Below, one piece after another: positions 7,838-15,904 of a DNA stretch of 37,161 nucleotides; position 1 is the first letter of the stretch, and each line of letters starts with the position of its first letter. Source of the stretch: Lysobacteraceae bacterium (GTDB taxonomy: Bacteria; Pseudomonadota; Gammaproteobacteria; Xanthomonadales; Xanthomonadaceae); the NCBI GenBank assembly GCA_023954075.1, contig JAMLIV010000024.1:1-37161 (forward strand). The letters are read 5' to 3'. Position numbers and translations under genes: made by a program. The notes beneath the pieces were generated by a model. That model saw only the letters and a list, made by a program, of their open reading frames with translations. It did not search any database and was not told the DNA's origin.

Positions 7838-9400
7838 TCAGGCCGGTGCGCTGCTGCGGATCAGATGGTCGAAGGCAGAGAGTGCCGCAGTCGCACCGCT
7901 GCCCATGGCGATGACGATCTGCTTGTAGGGTGAGGTGGTCGCATCGCCCGCGGCGAAGACGCCGGGTACGCTGGTCTGACCGCGCGCATCCACCGCGATT
8001 TCGCCATGGCGCGTCAGCTCCACACCGCTGTCCTTGAGCCAGTCGGTAACCGGCACCAGGCCGATCTGGATGAACACACCGGCCACGTCGACCTGATGCG
8101 AGGTGCCGCTGGCGCGGTCGGCGTAGGTCAGACCGGTCACGCGACTGCCGTCGCCCAGAATCTCGGTGGTCTGCGCATTCTTCACCACGGTGACGTTGGG
8201 CAGGCTGTAGAGCTTGCGCACCAGCACGCCGTCGGCCTTGAGCTCGGGCAGGAATTCGATCAGCGTGACGTGCTCGACCACGCCGGCCAGATCGATGGCC
8301 GCCTCCACGCCCGAATTTCCGCCGCCGATCACCGCGACGTTCTTGCCCTTGAACAGCGGGCCGTCACAGTGCGGGCAGTAGGCCACCCCGCGGGTACGGT
8401 ACTCGGCTTCACCCGGCACATTGATGTCGCGCCAACGTGCGCCGGTGGCCAATACCACGGTCTTGCCGACCAGCGAAACGCCGTTCTCGAACTCGACGGT
8501 GATGCCTTCGGGGCCGGGAACCAGCTTTTGCGCGCGCAACCGGTTCATGAGGTCCACCTCGTACTCGCGCACGTGGGCTTCCAGTGCGCCGGCCAGTTTG
8601 GGCCCGTCGGTTTCCTTCACCGAAATGAAGTTCTCGATGCTGTTGGTGTCCAGCACCTGCCCGCCGAAGCGCTCGGCCGCCAGTCCGGTGCGGATGCCCT
8701 TGCGCGCGGCGTAGACCGCCGCCGCCGCACCCGCGGGGCCGCCGCCGATCACCAGCACGTCGAACGGGGCCGTGTCCTTGAGCTTCGCGGCCTCGCGTGC
8801 CTCGGCACCGCTGTCGATCTTCGCCACGATCTCTTCGATGCCCATGCGGCCCTGGCCGAAGCGCTCGCCGTTGAGGAAGATCGTCGGCACGGTCATCACC
8901 TCGCGCGCCTCCACTTCCTCGGGGAAGTAGGCACCGTCGATGGCGACGTGGTGGATCTTCGGGTTCAGCACGCTCATCAGGTTGAGCGCCTGCACCACGT
9001 CCGGGCAGCTCTGGCAGGACTGGGAGAAATAGGTCTCGAAGCGGAACTCGCCATCGAGCGCCTTGATCTGTTCGACCAGTTCGTCCTCGACCTTGGGCGG
9101 ATAGCCACCGGTCTGCAGCAGCGCCAGTACCAGCGAGGTGAACTCGTGCCCCATCGGCAGGCCGGCAAAGCGCAGGTGGATGTCCTGGCCGGGGCTGGTC
9201 AGGGCGAAGGACGGGACGTGCACGCCGTCTTCCGCGCGCAGCTCCAGGGTGACCTTGGGCGAGGCCGCAGCGATGTCGTCGAGCAGCGCGCGTACCTCGC
9301 GCGAAGGCTCGCCATCATCCAGCGCGGCCACGATGTGCACCGGGCGCACGAGGCGCTCCAGGTAGGCGGCGAGCTGGGCCTTCAGACCGTCATCGAGCAT
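7838..9400 (-). CDS. ahpF: Alkyl hydroperoxide reductase subunit F
   Basis: AhpF is the FAD-containing flavoprotein that passes electrons from NADH to the peroxiredoxin AhpC. The 520-residue length equals that of known AhpF. The N-terminal double thioredoxin-like domain carries Cys129-x-x-Cys132 (SCQSC). An FAD-binding site follows ([14 protein letters not shown], near 214), then the redox-active CPHC in [10 protein letters not shown], the NADH-binding [10 protein letters not shown], and the FAD-contacting [15 protein letters not shown] near the end. AAGGAG lies seven bases before the ATG. It is the second gene of ahpC-ahpF, 160 bases behind ahpC, and that gap is filled with hairpins. It converges on the HemN-like gene across 66 bases with no clear poly-T terminator. 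Confidence 0.97.
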   Translation of the reverse strand: MLDDGLKAQLAAYLERLVRPVHIVAALDDGEPSREVRALLDDIAAASPKVTLELRAEDGVHVPSFALTSPGQDIHLRFAGLPMGHEFTSLVLALLQTGGYPPKVEDELVEQIKALDGEFRFETYFSQSCQSCPDVVQALNLMSVLNPKIHHVAIDGAYFPEEVEAREVMTVPTIFLNGERFGQGRMGIEEIVAKIDSGAEAREAAKLKDTAPFDVLVIGGGPAGAAAAVYAARKGIRTGLAAERFGGQVLDTNSIENFISVKETDGPKLAGALEAHVREYEVDLMNRLRAQKLVPGPEGITVEFENGVSLVGKTVVLATGARWRDINVPGEAEYRTRGVAYCPHCDGPLFKGKNVAVIGGGNSGVEAAIDLAGVVEHVTLIEFLPELKADGVLVRKLYSLPNVTVVKNAQTTEILGDGSRVTGLTYADRASGTSHQVDVAGVFIQIGLVPVTDWLKDSGVELTRHGEIAVDARGQTSVPGVFAAGDATTSPYKQIVIAMGSGATAALSAFDHLIRSSAPA

Positions 9401-9435
9401 GGTGCGTCTCCTTGGGTTTCAGGTGAGTTGCAGCG

Positions 9436-9460
9436 CAGTGCCCCGCCGTGCAGGGCACTG
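9436..9460 (-). repeat. Stem-loop between ahpC and ahpF
   Basis: CAGTGCCC (9436-9443) and GGGCACTG (9453-9460) are perfect 8-base arms around a 9-base loop. There is no T-run, so it is not an intrinsic terminator. In the ahpC-ahpF transcript it would lie shortly before the ahpF ribosome binding site. Confidence 0.6.
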
Positions 9461-9470
9461 TGGCCTGGTC

Positions 9471-9520
9471 GTGGAAGCAGATCCCGACCGCCGCGTGCAG
9501 CGGCCGGGATCTGCTCCCAC
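9471..9520 (-). repeat. Long REP-like palindrome between ahpC and ahpF
   Basis: Two 16-base arms (9471-9486 and 9505-9520) pair with a single mismatch that becomes a G-U pair in one strand. They enclose a nested GCCGC-GTGCA-GCGGC hairpin (9490-9504), so about 50 bases fold into one almost continuous stem. The form resembles the REP/BIME palindromes dispersed between genes of Pseudomonas and xanthomonads. A third short hairpin (CCCCGC-GCCG-GCGGGG, 9521-9536) adjoins it. Confidence 0.75.
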
Positions 9521-9560
9521 CCCCGCGCCGGCGGGGATGGGAACAGCGATGGGGCGTGGA

Positions 9561-10124
9561 TCAAATCTTGCCGACCAGGTCCAGCGACGGCGCGATGGTC
9601 TTGGCACCTTCCTTCCACTTGGCCGGGCAGACCTCGCCCGGGTGCGCGGCGGTGTACTGCGCCGCCTTGAGCTTGCGCAGGGTCTCGCCGACGTCGCGTG
9701 CGATCTCGTTGGAATGCACTTCCATGGTCTTGATCACGCCTTCCGGGTTGATCACGAAAGTGCCGCGCAGGGCCAGGCCTTCTTCCGGGATATGCACGCC
9801 GAAGGCATTGGTGAGCGCGTGGGTGGGATCGCCCACCAGCGGGAACTTCGCCTTGCCCACGGCCGGCGAGGTCTCGTGCCACACCTTGTGCGAGAAGTGG
9901 GTGTCGGTGGTCACGATGTAGACCTCGGCACCGGCCTTCTGGAACTCGGCGTAGTGCTCGGCCGCGTCCTCGACTTCGGTCGGGCAGTTGAAGGTGAAAG
10001 CGGCCGGCATGAAGATCACGACCGACCACTTGCCCTTCATGCTCTGGTCGCTGACCTTGACGAACTTGCCGTTGTGGAAGGCATCGGCCTGAAACGGCTG
10101 GATCTGGGTGTTGATGAGGGACAT
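9561..10124 (-). CDS. ahpC: Alkyl hydroperoxide reductase subunit C (2-Cys peroxiredoxin)
   Basis: AhpC reduces hydrogen peroxide, organic peroxides and peroxynitrite in the cytoplasm and is recycled by AhpF. The protein has 187 residues, the same as E. coli AhpC. The peroxidatic Cys47 is in FTFNCPTE and the resolving cysteine is in HPGEVCPAKW near residue 166. The start is set by AAGGAG six bases before the ATG at 10124; the open frame continues upstream, but that part is not protein-like and covers the promoter. Upstream on the same strand lie a -10/-35 pair and an OxyR-type site, so peroxide induction is likely. It is first in the ahpC-ahpF operon. Confidence 0.97.
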   Translation of the reverse strand: MSLINTQIQPFQADAFHNGKFVKVSDQSMKGKWSVVIFMPAAFTFNCPTEVEDAAEHYAEFQKAGAEVYIVTTDTHFSHKVWHETSPAVGKAKFPLVGDPTHALTNAFGVHIPEEGLALRGTFVINPEGVIKTMEVHSNEIARDVGETLRKLKAAQYTAAHPGEVCPAKWKEGAKTIAPSLDLVGKI

Positions 10125-10187
10125 CGCGTTCTCCTTGGGTCTGTGTGGGGGTGACATCGGCGGAGCCATTGGACTCCGACACCGGCC

Positions 10188-10216
10188 ATTGTAGGGATCG
10201 CAAGACAATAGGTAAA
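10188..10216 (-). promoter_or_regulatory. ahpC core promoter
   Basis: On the minus strand TACAAT (10188-10193) is a 5/6 match to the -10 box. It is separated by exactly 17 bases from TTTACC (10211-10216), a partial -35. A start near 10181 would give a 5' leader of about 57 bases. The poor -35 directly beside the OxyR-type site is typical of an activator-dependent promoter. Confidence 0.6.
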
Positions 10217-10253
10217 ATTGATTGTTACGATGAATATGATAGTTACAACCTAT
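10217..10253 (-). promoter_or_regulatory. OxyR-type operator of ahpC
   Basis: 10239-10253 (ATAGTTACAACCTAT) matches the OxyR half-element ATAGnTnnnAnCTAT at all 10 specified positions. A second element at 10217-10231 matches 7 of 10 and starts exactly 22 bases away, the spacing of the full OxyR tetramer site. The weaker element abuts the ahpC -35 box, the position expected for contact with RNA polymerase. The site lies between divergent ahpC and typA; its geometry points to ahpC. Confidence 0.7.
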
Positions 10254-10314
10254 TACCAAAGACGTCGGGCCGGCGCATCGACGCTGCGGATGCCCGCAGT
10301 TCACCGCCCTGTCG

Positions 10315-10320
10315 TATAAT
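10315..10320 (+). promoter_or_regulatory. Probable typA -10 box
   Basis: A perfect TATAAT lies 135 bases before the typA ATG. No good -35 box is seen at 16-18 bases. If it is used, the typA transcript has a leader of about 130 bases that contains the hairpin at 10345-10369. Confidence 0.4.
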
Positions 10321-10344
10321 GCGCCGCACCATGAGATGCCCGGG

Positions 10345-10373
10345 CGCAGACGATCCACGATCGTCTGCGTTTT
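10345..10373 (+). terminator. Terminator-like hairpin in the typA leader
   Basis: CGCAGACGAT (10345-10354) and ATCGTCTGCG (10360-10369) form a perfect 10-base stem around a 5-base loop, followed at once by TTTT (10370-10373). It has the form of a weak intrinsic terminator but stands between the presumed promoter and the typA start. It could be an attenuator or a leader structure. No competing antiterminator stem was recognised by eye. Confidence 0.5.
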
Positions 10374-10455
10374 CGTGTTCCCGTGAAAAAGCGCGCGCCC
10401 GGACTGCGGGTGCTGCCGCCGAACGCCGACTGCCACAGAACTGCCGATTCCGACC

Positions 10456-12285
10456 ATGACCATCCAGAACCTGCGCAACATCGCCATCGTCGCCCACGTC
10501 GACCACGGCAAGACCACCCTCGTCGACAGCCTGCTGAAAAACTCCGGGACGCTGAACGAACGCACCGTGCTGGCCGAGCGCGTAATGGACTCCAACGATC
10601 AGGAAAAGGAGCGCGGCATCACCATCCTGGCCAAGAACACCGCGATCAACTGGCGCGGCAACCGCATCAACATCGTCGACACTCCCGGCCACGCCGACTT
10701 CGGTGGCGAGGTGGAGCGCGTGCTGTCGATGGTCGACTCGGTGCTGCTGCTGGTCGATGCGATGGACGGCCCGATGCCGCAGACCCGCTTCGTGACGCAG
10801 AAGGCGTTCGCGATGGGCTTCAAGCCGATCGTCGTCATCAACAAGGTCGATCGCCCCGGCGCGCGGCCCGAATGGGTGGTGGAACAGGTCTGGGATCTGT
10901 TCGATCGACTCGGCGCGACCGCCGAACAGATGGACTTCCCGATCATCTACGCCTCCGGCCTCAACGGCTACGCCGGCCTGACCGACGACGTGCGCTCGGG
11001 CGACATGACGCCGCTGTACGAGGCGATCATGCAGCACGTACCCGCCCCGCCGGTCGATCCGGACGGTCCCTTCCAGATGCGCATCAGCCAGCTCGACTAC
11101 AGCAACTTCGTCGGCGTGATCGGCATCGGCCGCATCCAGCGCGGCACGCTGAAGAAGAACATGCCGGTGGCGGTGATCGACCGGCACGGCAAGAAGCGCC
11201 AGGGCAAGGTGCTGCAGGTACTCGGCTTCCTGGGGCTGGAGCGGATCGAGCAGGACAGCGCCGAGGCCGGCGACATCGTGGCCATTTCCGGCATCCAGGA
11301 GCTGACCATCTCCGACACCGTCTGCGCGCTGGACTGCCCCGAGGCGCTGCCGGCGCTGACGGTGGACGAGCCGACGATCTCGATGACCTTCCAGGTCAAC
11401 AATTCCCCGTTCGCCGGCAACAAGGATCTTTCCGGCGGCAAGTTCCTGACCAGCCGCCAGCTGAAGGAACGTCTGGAGCGCGAGACCGTCCACAACGTCG
11501 CGCTCAAGGTCGAGCAGCTCGAGGACGCCGACAAGTTCCTCGTGTCGGGCCGCGGCGAACTGCACCTGTCGGTACTGATCGAGAACATGCGCCGCGAAGG
11601 CTTCGAGCTGGCGGTCTCGCGCCCGGAAGTGATCATCAAGGAAATCGATGGTCAGCCGATGGAGCCGATCGAGCAGCTCGTCGTCGACGTGGAGGACATC
11701 CATCAGGGCGGCGTGATGGAGAAGCTCGGCGCGCGCAAGGGCCAGCTCAAGGGCATGGAGCCGGACGGCAAGGGCCGGGTGCGGCTGGAATACCAGATCC
11801 CGGCGCGCGGCCTGATCGGTTTCCAGAACGAATTCAAGACCCTCACCCAGGGCTCGGGCCTGCTGTTCCACGTTTTCGACCACTACGGTCCCAAGGAGCA
11901 GGGCCCCATCGCCAAGCGCATCAACGGCGTGATGATCGCCAACGCCGCAGGCACCACGCCGGCCTATTCGCTCGGCCCGCTGCAGGAGCGCGGCAAGCTG
12001 TTCGCCGCCGAAGGCGACAGCGTCTACGAGGGTCAGCTCGTGGGTATCCATTCCAAGGACAACGACCTCACCGTCAACGCCATCAAGCCCAAGCCGATGA
12101 CCAACATCCGCGCCGCGGGCAAGGACGACACGATCCAGCTCTCGCCGGCGATCAAGTTTTCGCTGGAGCAGGCGCTGGATTTCATCGACGACGACGAGCT
12201 GGTGGAAATCACGCCCAAGGAAATCCGCCTGCGCAAGAAGCACCTGACCGAGAACGACCGCAAGCGGGCCAGCCGCGCGGCCTGA
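10456..12285 (+). CDS. typA: Ribosome-associated GTPase TypA/BipA
   Basis: TypA (BipA) is a translational GTPase related to EF-G and LepA that binds the ribosome and aids 50S assembly and stress or cold adaptation. At 609 residues it has the standard length. The GTPase domain shows G1 [10 protein letters not shown] (near residue 12), switch I with ERGITI, G3 DTPGHADF and G4 NKVD. Domain II, an EF-G-like domain III, the EF-G-V-like domain and the BipA-specific C-terminus ([12 protein letters not shown] and [12 protein letters not shown]) follow in order. The ATG has no strong ribosome binding site. A GTG start for the SrkA-like kinase follows four bases after the stop, so the two are probably co-transcribed. 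Confidence 0.97.
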   Translation: MTIQNLRNIAIVAHVDHGKTTLVDSLLKNSGTLNERTVLAERVMDSNDQEKERGITILAKNTAINWRGNRINIVDTPGHADFGGEVERVLSMVDSVLLLVDAMDGPMPQTRFVTQKAFAMGFKPIVVINKVDRPGARPEWVVEQVWDLFDRLGATAEQMDFPIIYASGLNGYAGLTDDVRSGDMTPLYEAIMQHVPAPPVDPDGPFQMRISQLDYSNFVGVIGIGRIQRGTLKKNMPVAVIDRHGKKRQGKVLQVLGFLGLERIEQDSAEAGDIVAISGIQELTISDTVCALDCPEALPALTVDEPTISMTFQVNNSPFAGNKDLSGGKFLTSRQLKERLERETVHNVALKVEQLEDADKFLVSGRGELHLSVLIENMRREGFELAVSRPEVIIKEIDGQPMEPIEQLVVDVEDIHQGGVMEKLGARKGQLKGMEPDGKGRVRLEYQIPARGLIGFQNEFKTLTQGSGLLFHVFDHYGPKEQGPIAKRINGVMIANAAGTTPAYSLGPLQERGKLFAAEGDSVYEGQLVGIHSKDNDLTVNAIKPKPMTNIRAAGKDDTIQLSPAIKFSLEQALDFIDDDELVEITPKEIRLRKKHLTENDRKRASRAA

Positions 12286-12289
12286 TCCC

Positions 12290-13261
12290 GTGCCCGGCGA
12301 GGTGCCCTACGCGCGTTTGACGCCCGACGCGGTGGTCGACGCGGTCGAATCGCTCGGACTGCAGTGCGACGGGCGCCTGTTGGCGCTCAACAGCTACGAG
12401 AATCGCGTCTATCGCGTGGGCATCGAAGACGCCGCGCCGCTGGTCGCCAAGTTCTATCGTCCGGCGCGCTGGAGCGACGCGGCCATCGAGGAGGAGCACG
12501 CCTTCGCGCGCGAACTGGCCGATGCCGACCTTTCGGTGGTCGCACCGCTCGCCTTCGACGGCGCGACCCTGTTCCACCACGCCGGTTTCCGCTTCGCCCT
12601 GTTTGCCTGCCAGGGCGGCCACGCGCCGGAGTTGGACGATGCCGACACGCTGCGGCAGCTGGGCCGGACCCTGGCGCGCCTGCATACCGTCGGCGCGCGG
12701 CGGCACTTTCGCCACCGCCAGACCCTGGATGCCGCACGGTTCGGCCACGAGCCGCTGCGCTTTCTGCTCGACTCGGGCCGGATTCCCGCCGATCTGCGCA
12801 TCAGCTTCCGGCGCCTCGGCACCGCGCTGCTGGCGCAGGTCGATGCCGCCTTTGCGCGCGCGCAGCCCCTCGCCACGCTGCGCCTGCACGGTGACTGCCA
12901 TCCCGGCAACATCCTGTGGCGCGACGGCGTCGCCCACTTCGTCGATCTGGACGATTGTCTCACCGGCCCGGCGATTCAGGACCTGTGGATGTTCCTTTCC
13001 GGCAGCCGCGACGAACAGCAGGCCCAGCTCGAACGGCTGACCGAAGGCTACGCCGAGTTCCGCGACTTCGACTGGCGCGAGCGCCATCTGATCGAACCGC
13101 TGCGCGCCCTGCGCCTGATCCACTACCACGCCTGGATCGCACGCCGCTGGCACGATCCGGCCTTTCCCCGTGCCTTTCCCGGATTTGCCGAGCCGCGCCA
13201 CTGGGAAGAGGTGCTGCGCCAGGTGCAGGAACAGCTCGCGGTGCTGGACGAAGCCGCCTGA
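12290..13261 (+). CDS. srkA: Stress response kinase A-like protein (YihE/RdoA)
   Basis: A 323-residue APH/choline-kinase-fold protein of the SrkA (YihE) family. SrkA is a cytoplasmic Ser/Thr kinase reported to counter stress-induced death in enterobacteria. Support comes from the N-terminal LNSYENRVYRVG nucleotide loop, the catalytic loop LHGDCHPGNILW, and FVDLDD in place of the DFG-type metal site. The C-terminal IHYHAWIARRW followed by FPGFAEPRHWEE is characteristic of the family. Length matches E. coli SrkA (328). The start is GTG, four bases after the typA stop, implying translation coupled to typA. The in vivo substrate is unknown. Confidence 0.9.
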   Translation: MPGEVPYARLTPDAVVDAVESLGLQCDGRLLALNSYENRVYRVGIEDAAPLVAKFYRPARWSDAAIEEEHAFARELADADLSVVAPLAFDGATLFHHAGFRFALFACQGGHAPELDDADTLRQLGRTLARLHTVGARRHFRHRQTLDAARFGHEPLRFLLDSGRIPADLRISFRRLGTALLAQVDAAFARAQPLATLRLHGDCHPGNILWRDGVAHFVDLDDCLTGPAIQDLWMFLSGSRDEQQAQLERLTEGYAEFRDFDWRERHLIEPLRALRLIHYHAWIARRWHDPAFPRAFPGFAEPRHWEEVLRQVQEQLAVLDEAA

Positions 13262-13300
13262 GGCCCCGCGCCGCGCTGGCAGGCGGCGCGCGCCTGCGCC

Positions 13301-14566
13301 ATGCTTCGCTCCTTTCCCCGACCTGCGGCCCAGATGTCCCCGACCCACGCACCGGTTCCGTTCTGGAATCGCCTTCCCGAGATCGCACGCTATCCCTTCC
13401 GCGGCGCGGCCCTGATCAGCCTGATCGTGTTCAGCCTGGGCAGCCTGCTCGGGCTTCTGCCCGGCATCGGCTGGATCCTGCGCATTGTGATCTGGCTGGC
13501 GACCTACCGCTACGCCTTCGAAATCCTGCTGCGCACGGCGCACGGGCAGATGGAGGCCCCCGAAATCACCGCCCATACCGACGCCGGCGTGGCCTGGCGC
13601 TTCCTCGGCCTGTGGGTGATCTATTTTGCGCTCTTCCTTGCGGCGGGCCTGATCGCCGGCCTGGTCGGCGCGATCCTGGCAATGCTGGTGCTCACCCTGC
13701 TGCTGCCGGGTGCGATCATCTCGCTGGCCATCGACGGGACGCTTGGGCACGCGATCAATCCGGCCACGTCGTTCGCGATCATGTCGCGCATCGGCGCACC
13801 CTACTTCGCCGCCTTCGGCCTCCTGTTCGTGATCCAGACCAGCGCCGCCACGGCGGAATACTGGCTGTCGCAACACGCGCCCGTGCTTTCGCTGCCGCTG
13901 TCCACCGCCGCGGCGGTGTGGGGCATCTTCGCGGCCTTCCACCTGATGGGCTACCTGGTGTTCCAGTACCGCGAGGCACTGGGCTTCGAGCCGGGCGACG
14001 GCTTCGGCAAGCCCGCGCTGCGCAACCGCGACACCGACCTGATGGACGAAGCACAGGCGCTGGTGGCCGACGGCCAGACCGAGGCGGCGCTCGCCCGCCT
14101 GACCGGAGAAATGCGCGAGCGCGCCCTGCCGCTCGACGCGCACGAGCTTTACCGCAAGCTGCTGCGCGCCAAGGGCGACGGTGCCGCGCTGCTCGCGCAT
14201 GCGCCGCCCTATCTCGACCGGCTGTTGCTGGAAAAGCAGGACCGGCGCGCTCTCGGGTTGGCGCGCGAATCGCTCGACGCCAGCCGCGATTTCACCCCGC
14301 ACCAGCCCGAGGACGGCCATCGCCTGGCGCTGCGCGCACGCGACAGCGGCCAGGCGCAGCTGGCCATCGACCTGTGGCTGGCCATGATCAAACGCTGGCC
14401 GCGCGATCCGGTGCGGGGCGACTGGGCGCTCGGGGCCGCCGACCTGCTCGTCCAGCGCGACCGGCTGACGCTGGCGCGACAGGTGCTGGAGTATGCCGCG
14501 CGCGGCCTTGATCCCGAGCCTGCGGCGCGCATCCAGGAGGCGCTGGCCAGGCTGCCCGCCGCGTGA
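13301..14566 (+). CDS. Multi-pass membrane protein with TPR-like C-terminal domain
   Basis: A 421-residue protein of unknown function. Several hydrophobic segments lie between about residues 36 and 225, among them ALISLIVFSLGSLLGLLP, WVIYFALFLAAGLIAGLVG and a segment near 165-185. A soluble, Ala/Leu/Arg-rich helical region follows (about 245-421) with repeated helix pairs like tetratricopeptide repeats, for example DEAQALVADGQTEAALARL and HRLALRARDSGQAQLAIDL. The arrangement resembles DUF4013-like membrane proteins fused to a TPR domain. No strong ribosome binding site precedes the ATG at 13301; ATG 13334 is an alternative start that removes 11 residues. The last bases overlap the next GTG start. 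Confidence 0.8.
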   Translation: MLRSFPRPAAQMSPTHAPVPFWNRLPEIARYPFRGAALISLIVFSLGSLLGLLPGIGWILRIVIWLATYRYAFEILLRTAHGQMEAPEITAHTDAGVAWRFLGLWVIYFALFLAAGLIAGLVGAILAMLVLTLLLPGAIISLAIDGTLGHAINPATSFAIMSRIGAPYFAAFGLLFVIQTSAATAEYWLSQHAPVLSLPLSTAAAVWGIFAAFHLMGYLVFQYREALGFEPGDGFGKPALRNRDTDLMDEAQALVADGQTEAALARLTGEMRERALPLDAHELYRKLLRAKGDGAALLAHAPPYLDRLLLEKQDRRALGLARESLDASRDFTPHQPEDGHRLALRARDSGQAQLAIDLWLAMIKRWPRDPVRGDWALGAADLLVQRDRLTLARQVLEYAARGLDPEPAARIQEALARLPAA

Positions 14567-15693
14567 GCGCCAGCCCCGCGCACCGCGTACATGGCCTGAC
14601 CGGCGACGAGGTGCCGCCGGACTGGCCGCCGCTGACGCTGGACGAGCTTGAGCCACTGTTCGCGCGCTATCCGGAGCTGAGCGCGCCGCAGGCGATCGGC
14701 TGGCACAGCCCGCGCCCGCTGGCGGCCGCAGCGCGGGTCGAGACGGCGGCCGGTCCGGTGTTCGCCAAACGCCACCACGCCAGCGTGCGCAGCGCCGCGA
14801 CGCTGGCCGAGGAACACGCGTTCGCGGCCCACCTGCGCGCGAACGCGATTCCGGTGCCGCCGATCCACGCCGACGCGGATGGCCGCACCGCAGTCGCCCT
14901 GGGCGACTGGACCTGGGAACTGCACGCGCCGGCCGCGGGCCAGGACCTCTACCGCGACGCGCCATCCTGGACGCCGCTGGACGATCTCGCGCACGCGCGC
15001 GCCGCCGGCGCGATGCTGGCACGCCTGCACGCCGCCGCGCAGGGATTCGAGGCCGCGCAGCGCGGCACCCATCTGCTGGTCGCGCGCACGGAGCTGATCG
15101 AGGCCGGGGACGCCATTGCCGCACTGCGTGCCCAGCTGCCCGAACGCCCGGCGCTGGCGCGCTGGCTCGATGGCCGCCGCTGGGACGCGGATCTGGGCGA
15201 GGCGATCGCCCCCCTGCACGCGCGCGTGCAGGCGCGCGCCGCCGCGCAGCCGCGCCTGTGGACGCACGGCGACTGGCACGCCTCCAACCTGTTCTGGAGC
15301 CGGGCCGATGCGAACGCAGGCGTGAGTGCGGTGGTCGATTTCGGCCTGTGCGCGCGCACCTTCGCGCTGTTCGACCTCGCCACCGCGATCGAACGCAATG
15401 CCATCGCCTGGCTGGAACCGGACGACGACCGGGGACAGGCCGCCATCGCCCGCGCGCTGATCGCAGGCTACCGCGAGGTGAGCGCGCTGAAAGCGGACGA
15501 CATCGCCTTCCTGGCCGATCTCCTGCCCGTGGTGCATCTGGATTTCGCGCTGTCGGAAGTCGAATACTACGCCGGCATCACGCGCTCGGAAGCCAACGCC
15601 GAGGCGGCCTGGAGCGACTTCCTGCTCGGCCACGCGCGCTGGTTTTCCCGTGCGCCGGGGCGCGCGTTCCTGCACGCGCTGCGCGCGGCCTGA
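14563..15693 (+). CDS. APH-fold phosphotransferase
   Basis: A 376-residue member of the aminoglycoside/choline-kinase-fold superfamily. Key motifs are FAKRHHASVRS near residues 67-77 for the nucleotide-binding lysine, WTHGDWHASNLFW for the catalytic loop and VVDFGLC for the metal-binding Asp. Family members phosphorylate small molecules (choline, homoserine, thiamin, aminoglycosides); nothing here fixes the substrate. The GTG start overlaps the stop of the membrane-protein gene (GTGA), so the two are translationally coupled. A TPP riboswitch begins about 60 bases beyond the stop. A thiamin kinase is conceivable, but this gene lies upstream of and outside the riboswitch transcript. Confidence 0.85.
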   Translation: MSASPAHRVHGLTGDEVPPDWPPLTLDELEPLFARYPELSAPQAIGWHSPRPLAAAARVETAAGPVFAKRHHASVRSAATLAEEHAFAAHLRANAIPVPPIHADADGRTAVALGDWTWELHAPAAGQDLYRDAPSWTPLDDLAHARAAGAMLARLHAAAQGFEAAQRGTHLLVARTELIEAGDAIAALRAQLPERPALARWLDGRRWDADLGEAIAPLHARVQARAAAQPRLWTHGDWHASNLFWSRADANAGVSAVVDFGLCARTFALFDLATAIERNAIAWLEPDDDRGQAAIARALIAGYREVSALKADDIAFLADLLPVVHLDFALSEVEYYAGITRSEANAEAAWSDFLLGHARWFSRAPGRAFLHALRAA

Positions 15694-15750
15694 GTGGCGC
15701 GGTGGGCTGCGTCGCACCGATTCTGCACGCGGGCGGCATCCGTGGTTCAA

Positions 15751-15838
15751 TAGCGCCCTGAAGCGGGGGTGCCCGGCGAACGCCGGGCTGAGAGAGACCC
15801 TTCGAACCTGACCCGGTTAGGACCGGCGTAGGGAGCTT
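15751..15838 (+). ncRNA. TPP riboswitch (THI element)
   Basis: All conserved blocks of the thiamin-pyrophosphate riboswitch are present in order. These are the GGGGTGCC box (15766-15773), a P3 hairpin CGGC-GAAC-GCCG (15774-15785), GGCTGAGAGAGACCC (15785-15799), GAACCTGACCCGGTTAGG (15804-15821) and CCGGCGTAGGGA (15823-15834). The P1 helix can form between AGCGCCCT (about 15752) and AGGGAGCT (15830-15837). When TPP binds, expression of the downstream receptor and transporter should fall. The start codon lies about 70 bases downstream, enough room for an expression platform. Confidence 0.96.
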
Positions 15839-15904
15839 GATTCAGGACGCGACCGGCTTGCCCGGCGCGCGTCCTGCCGTCGCTTCGTCCTCCTCCACTG
15901 ACGA

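Noticed and set aside
8006..9670. 554-codon plus-strand open frame
   Set aside because: Antisense to ahpF and the ahpC end; composition of a shadow.
9561..10595. 344-residue extended version of AhpC
   Set aside because: The extra N-terminus covers the OxyR site, the promoter and the typA start; the ATG at 10124 with AAGGAG gives the family length of 187.
10243..12243. 666-codon minus-strand open frame
   Set aside because: Antisense to typA, which has all its GTPase motifs.
12209..15124. 971-codon minus-strand open frame
   Set aside because: Lies antisense across the SrkA-like kinase, the membrane protein and part of the APH-fold kinase. It is Arg/Ala/Gly-rich with no domain, a typical shadow in high-GC DNA.
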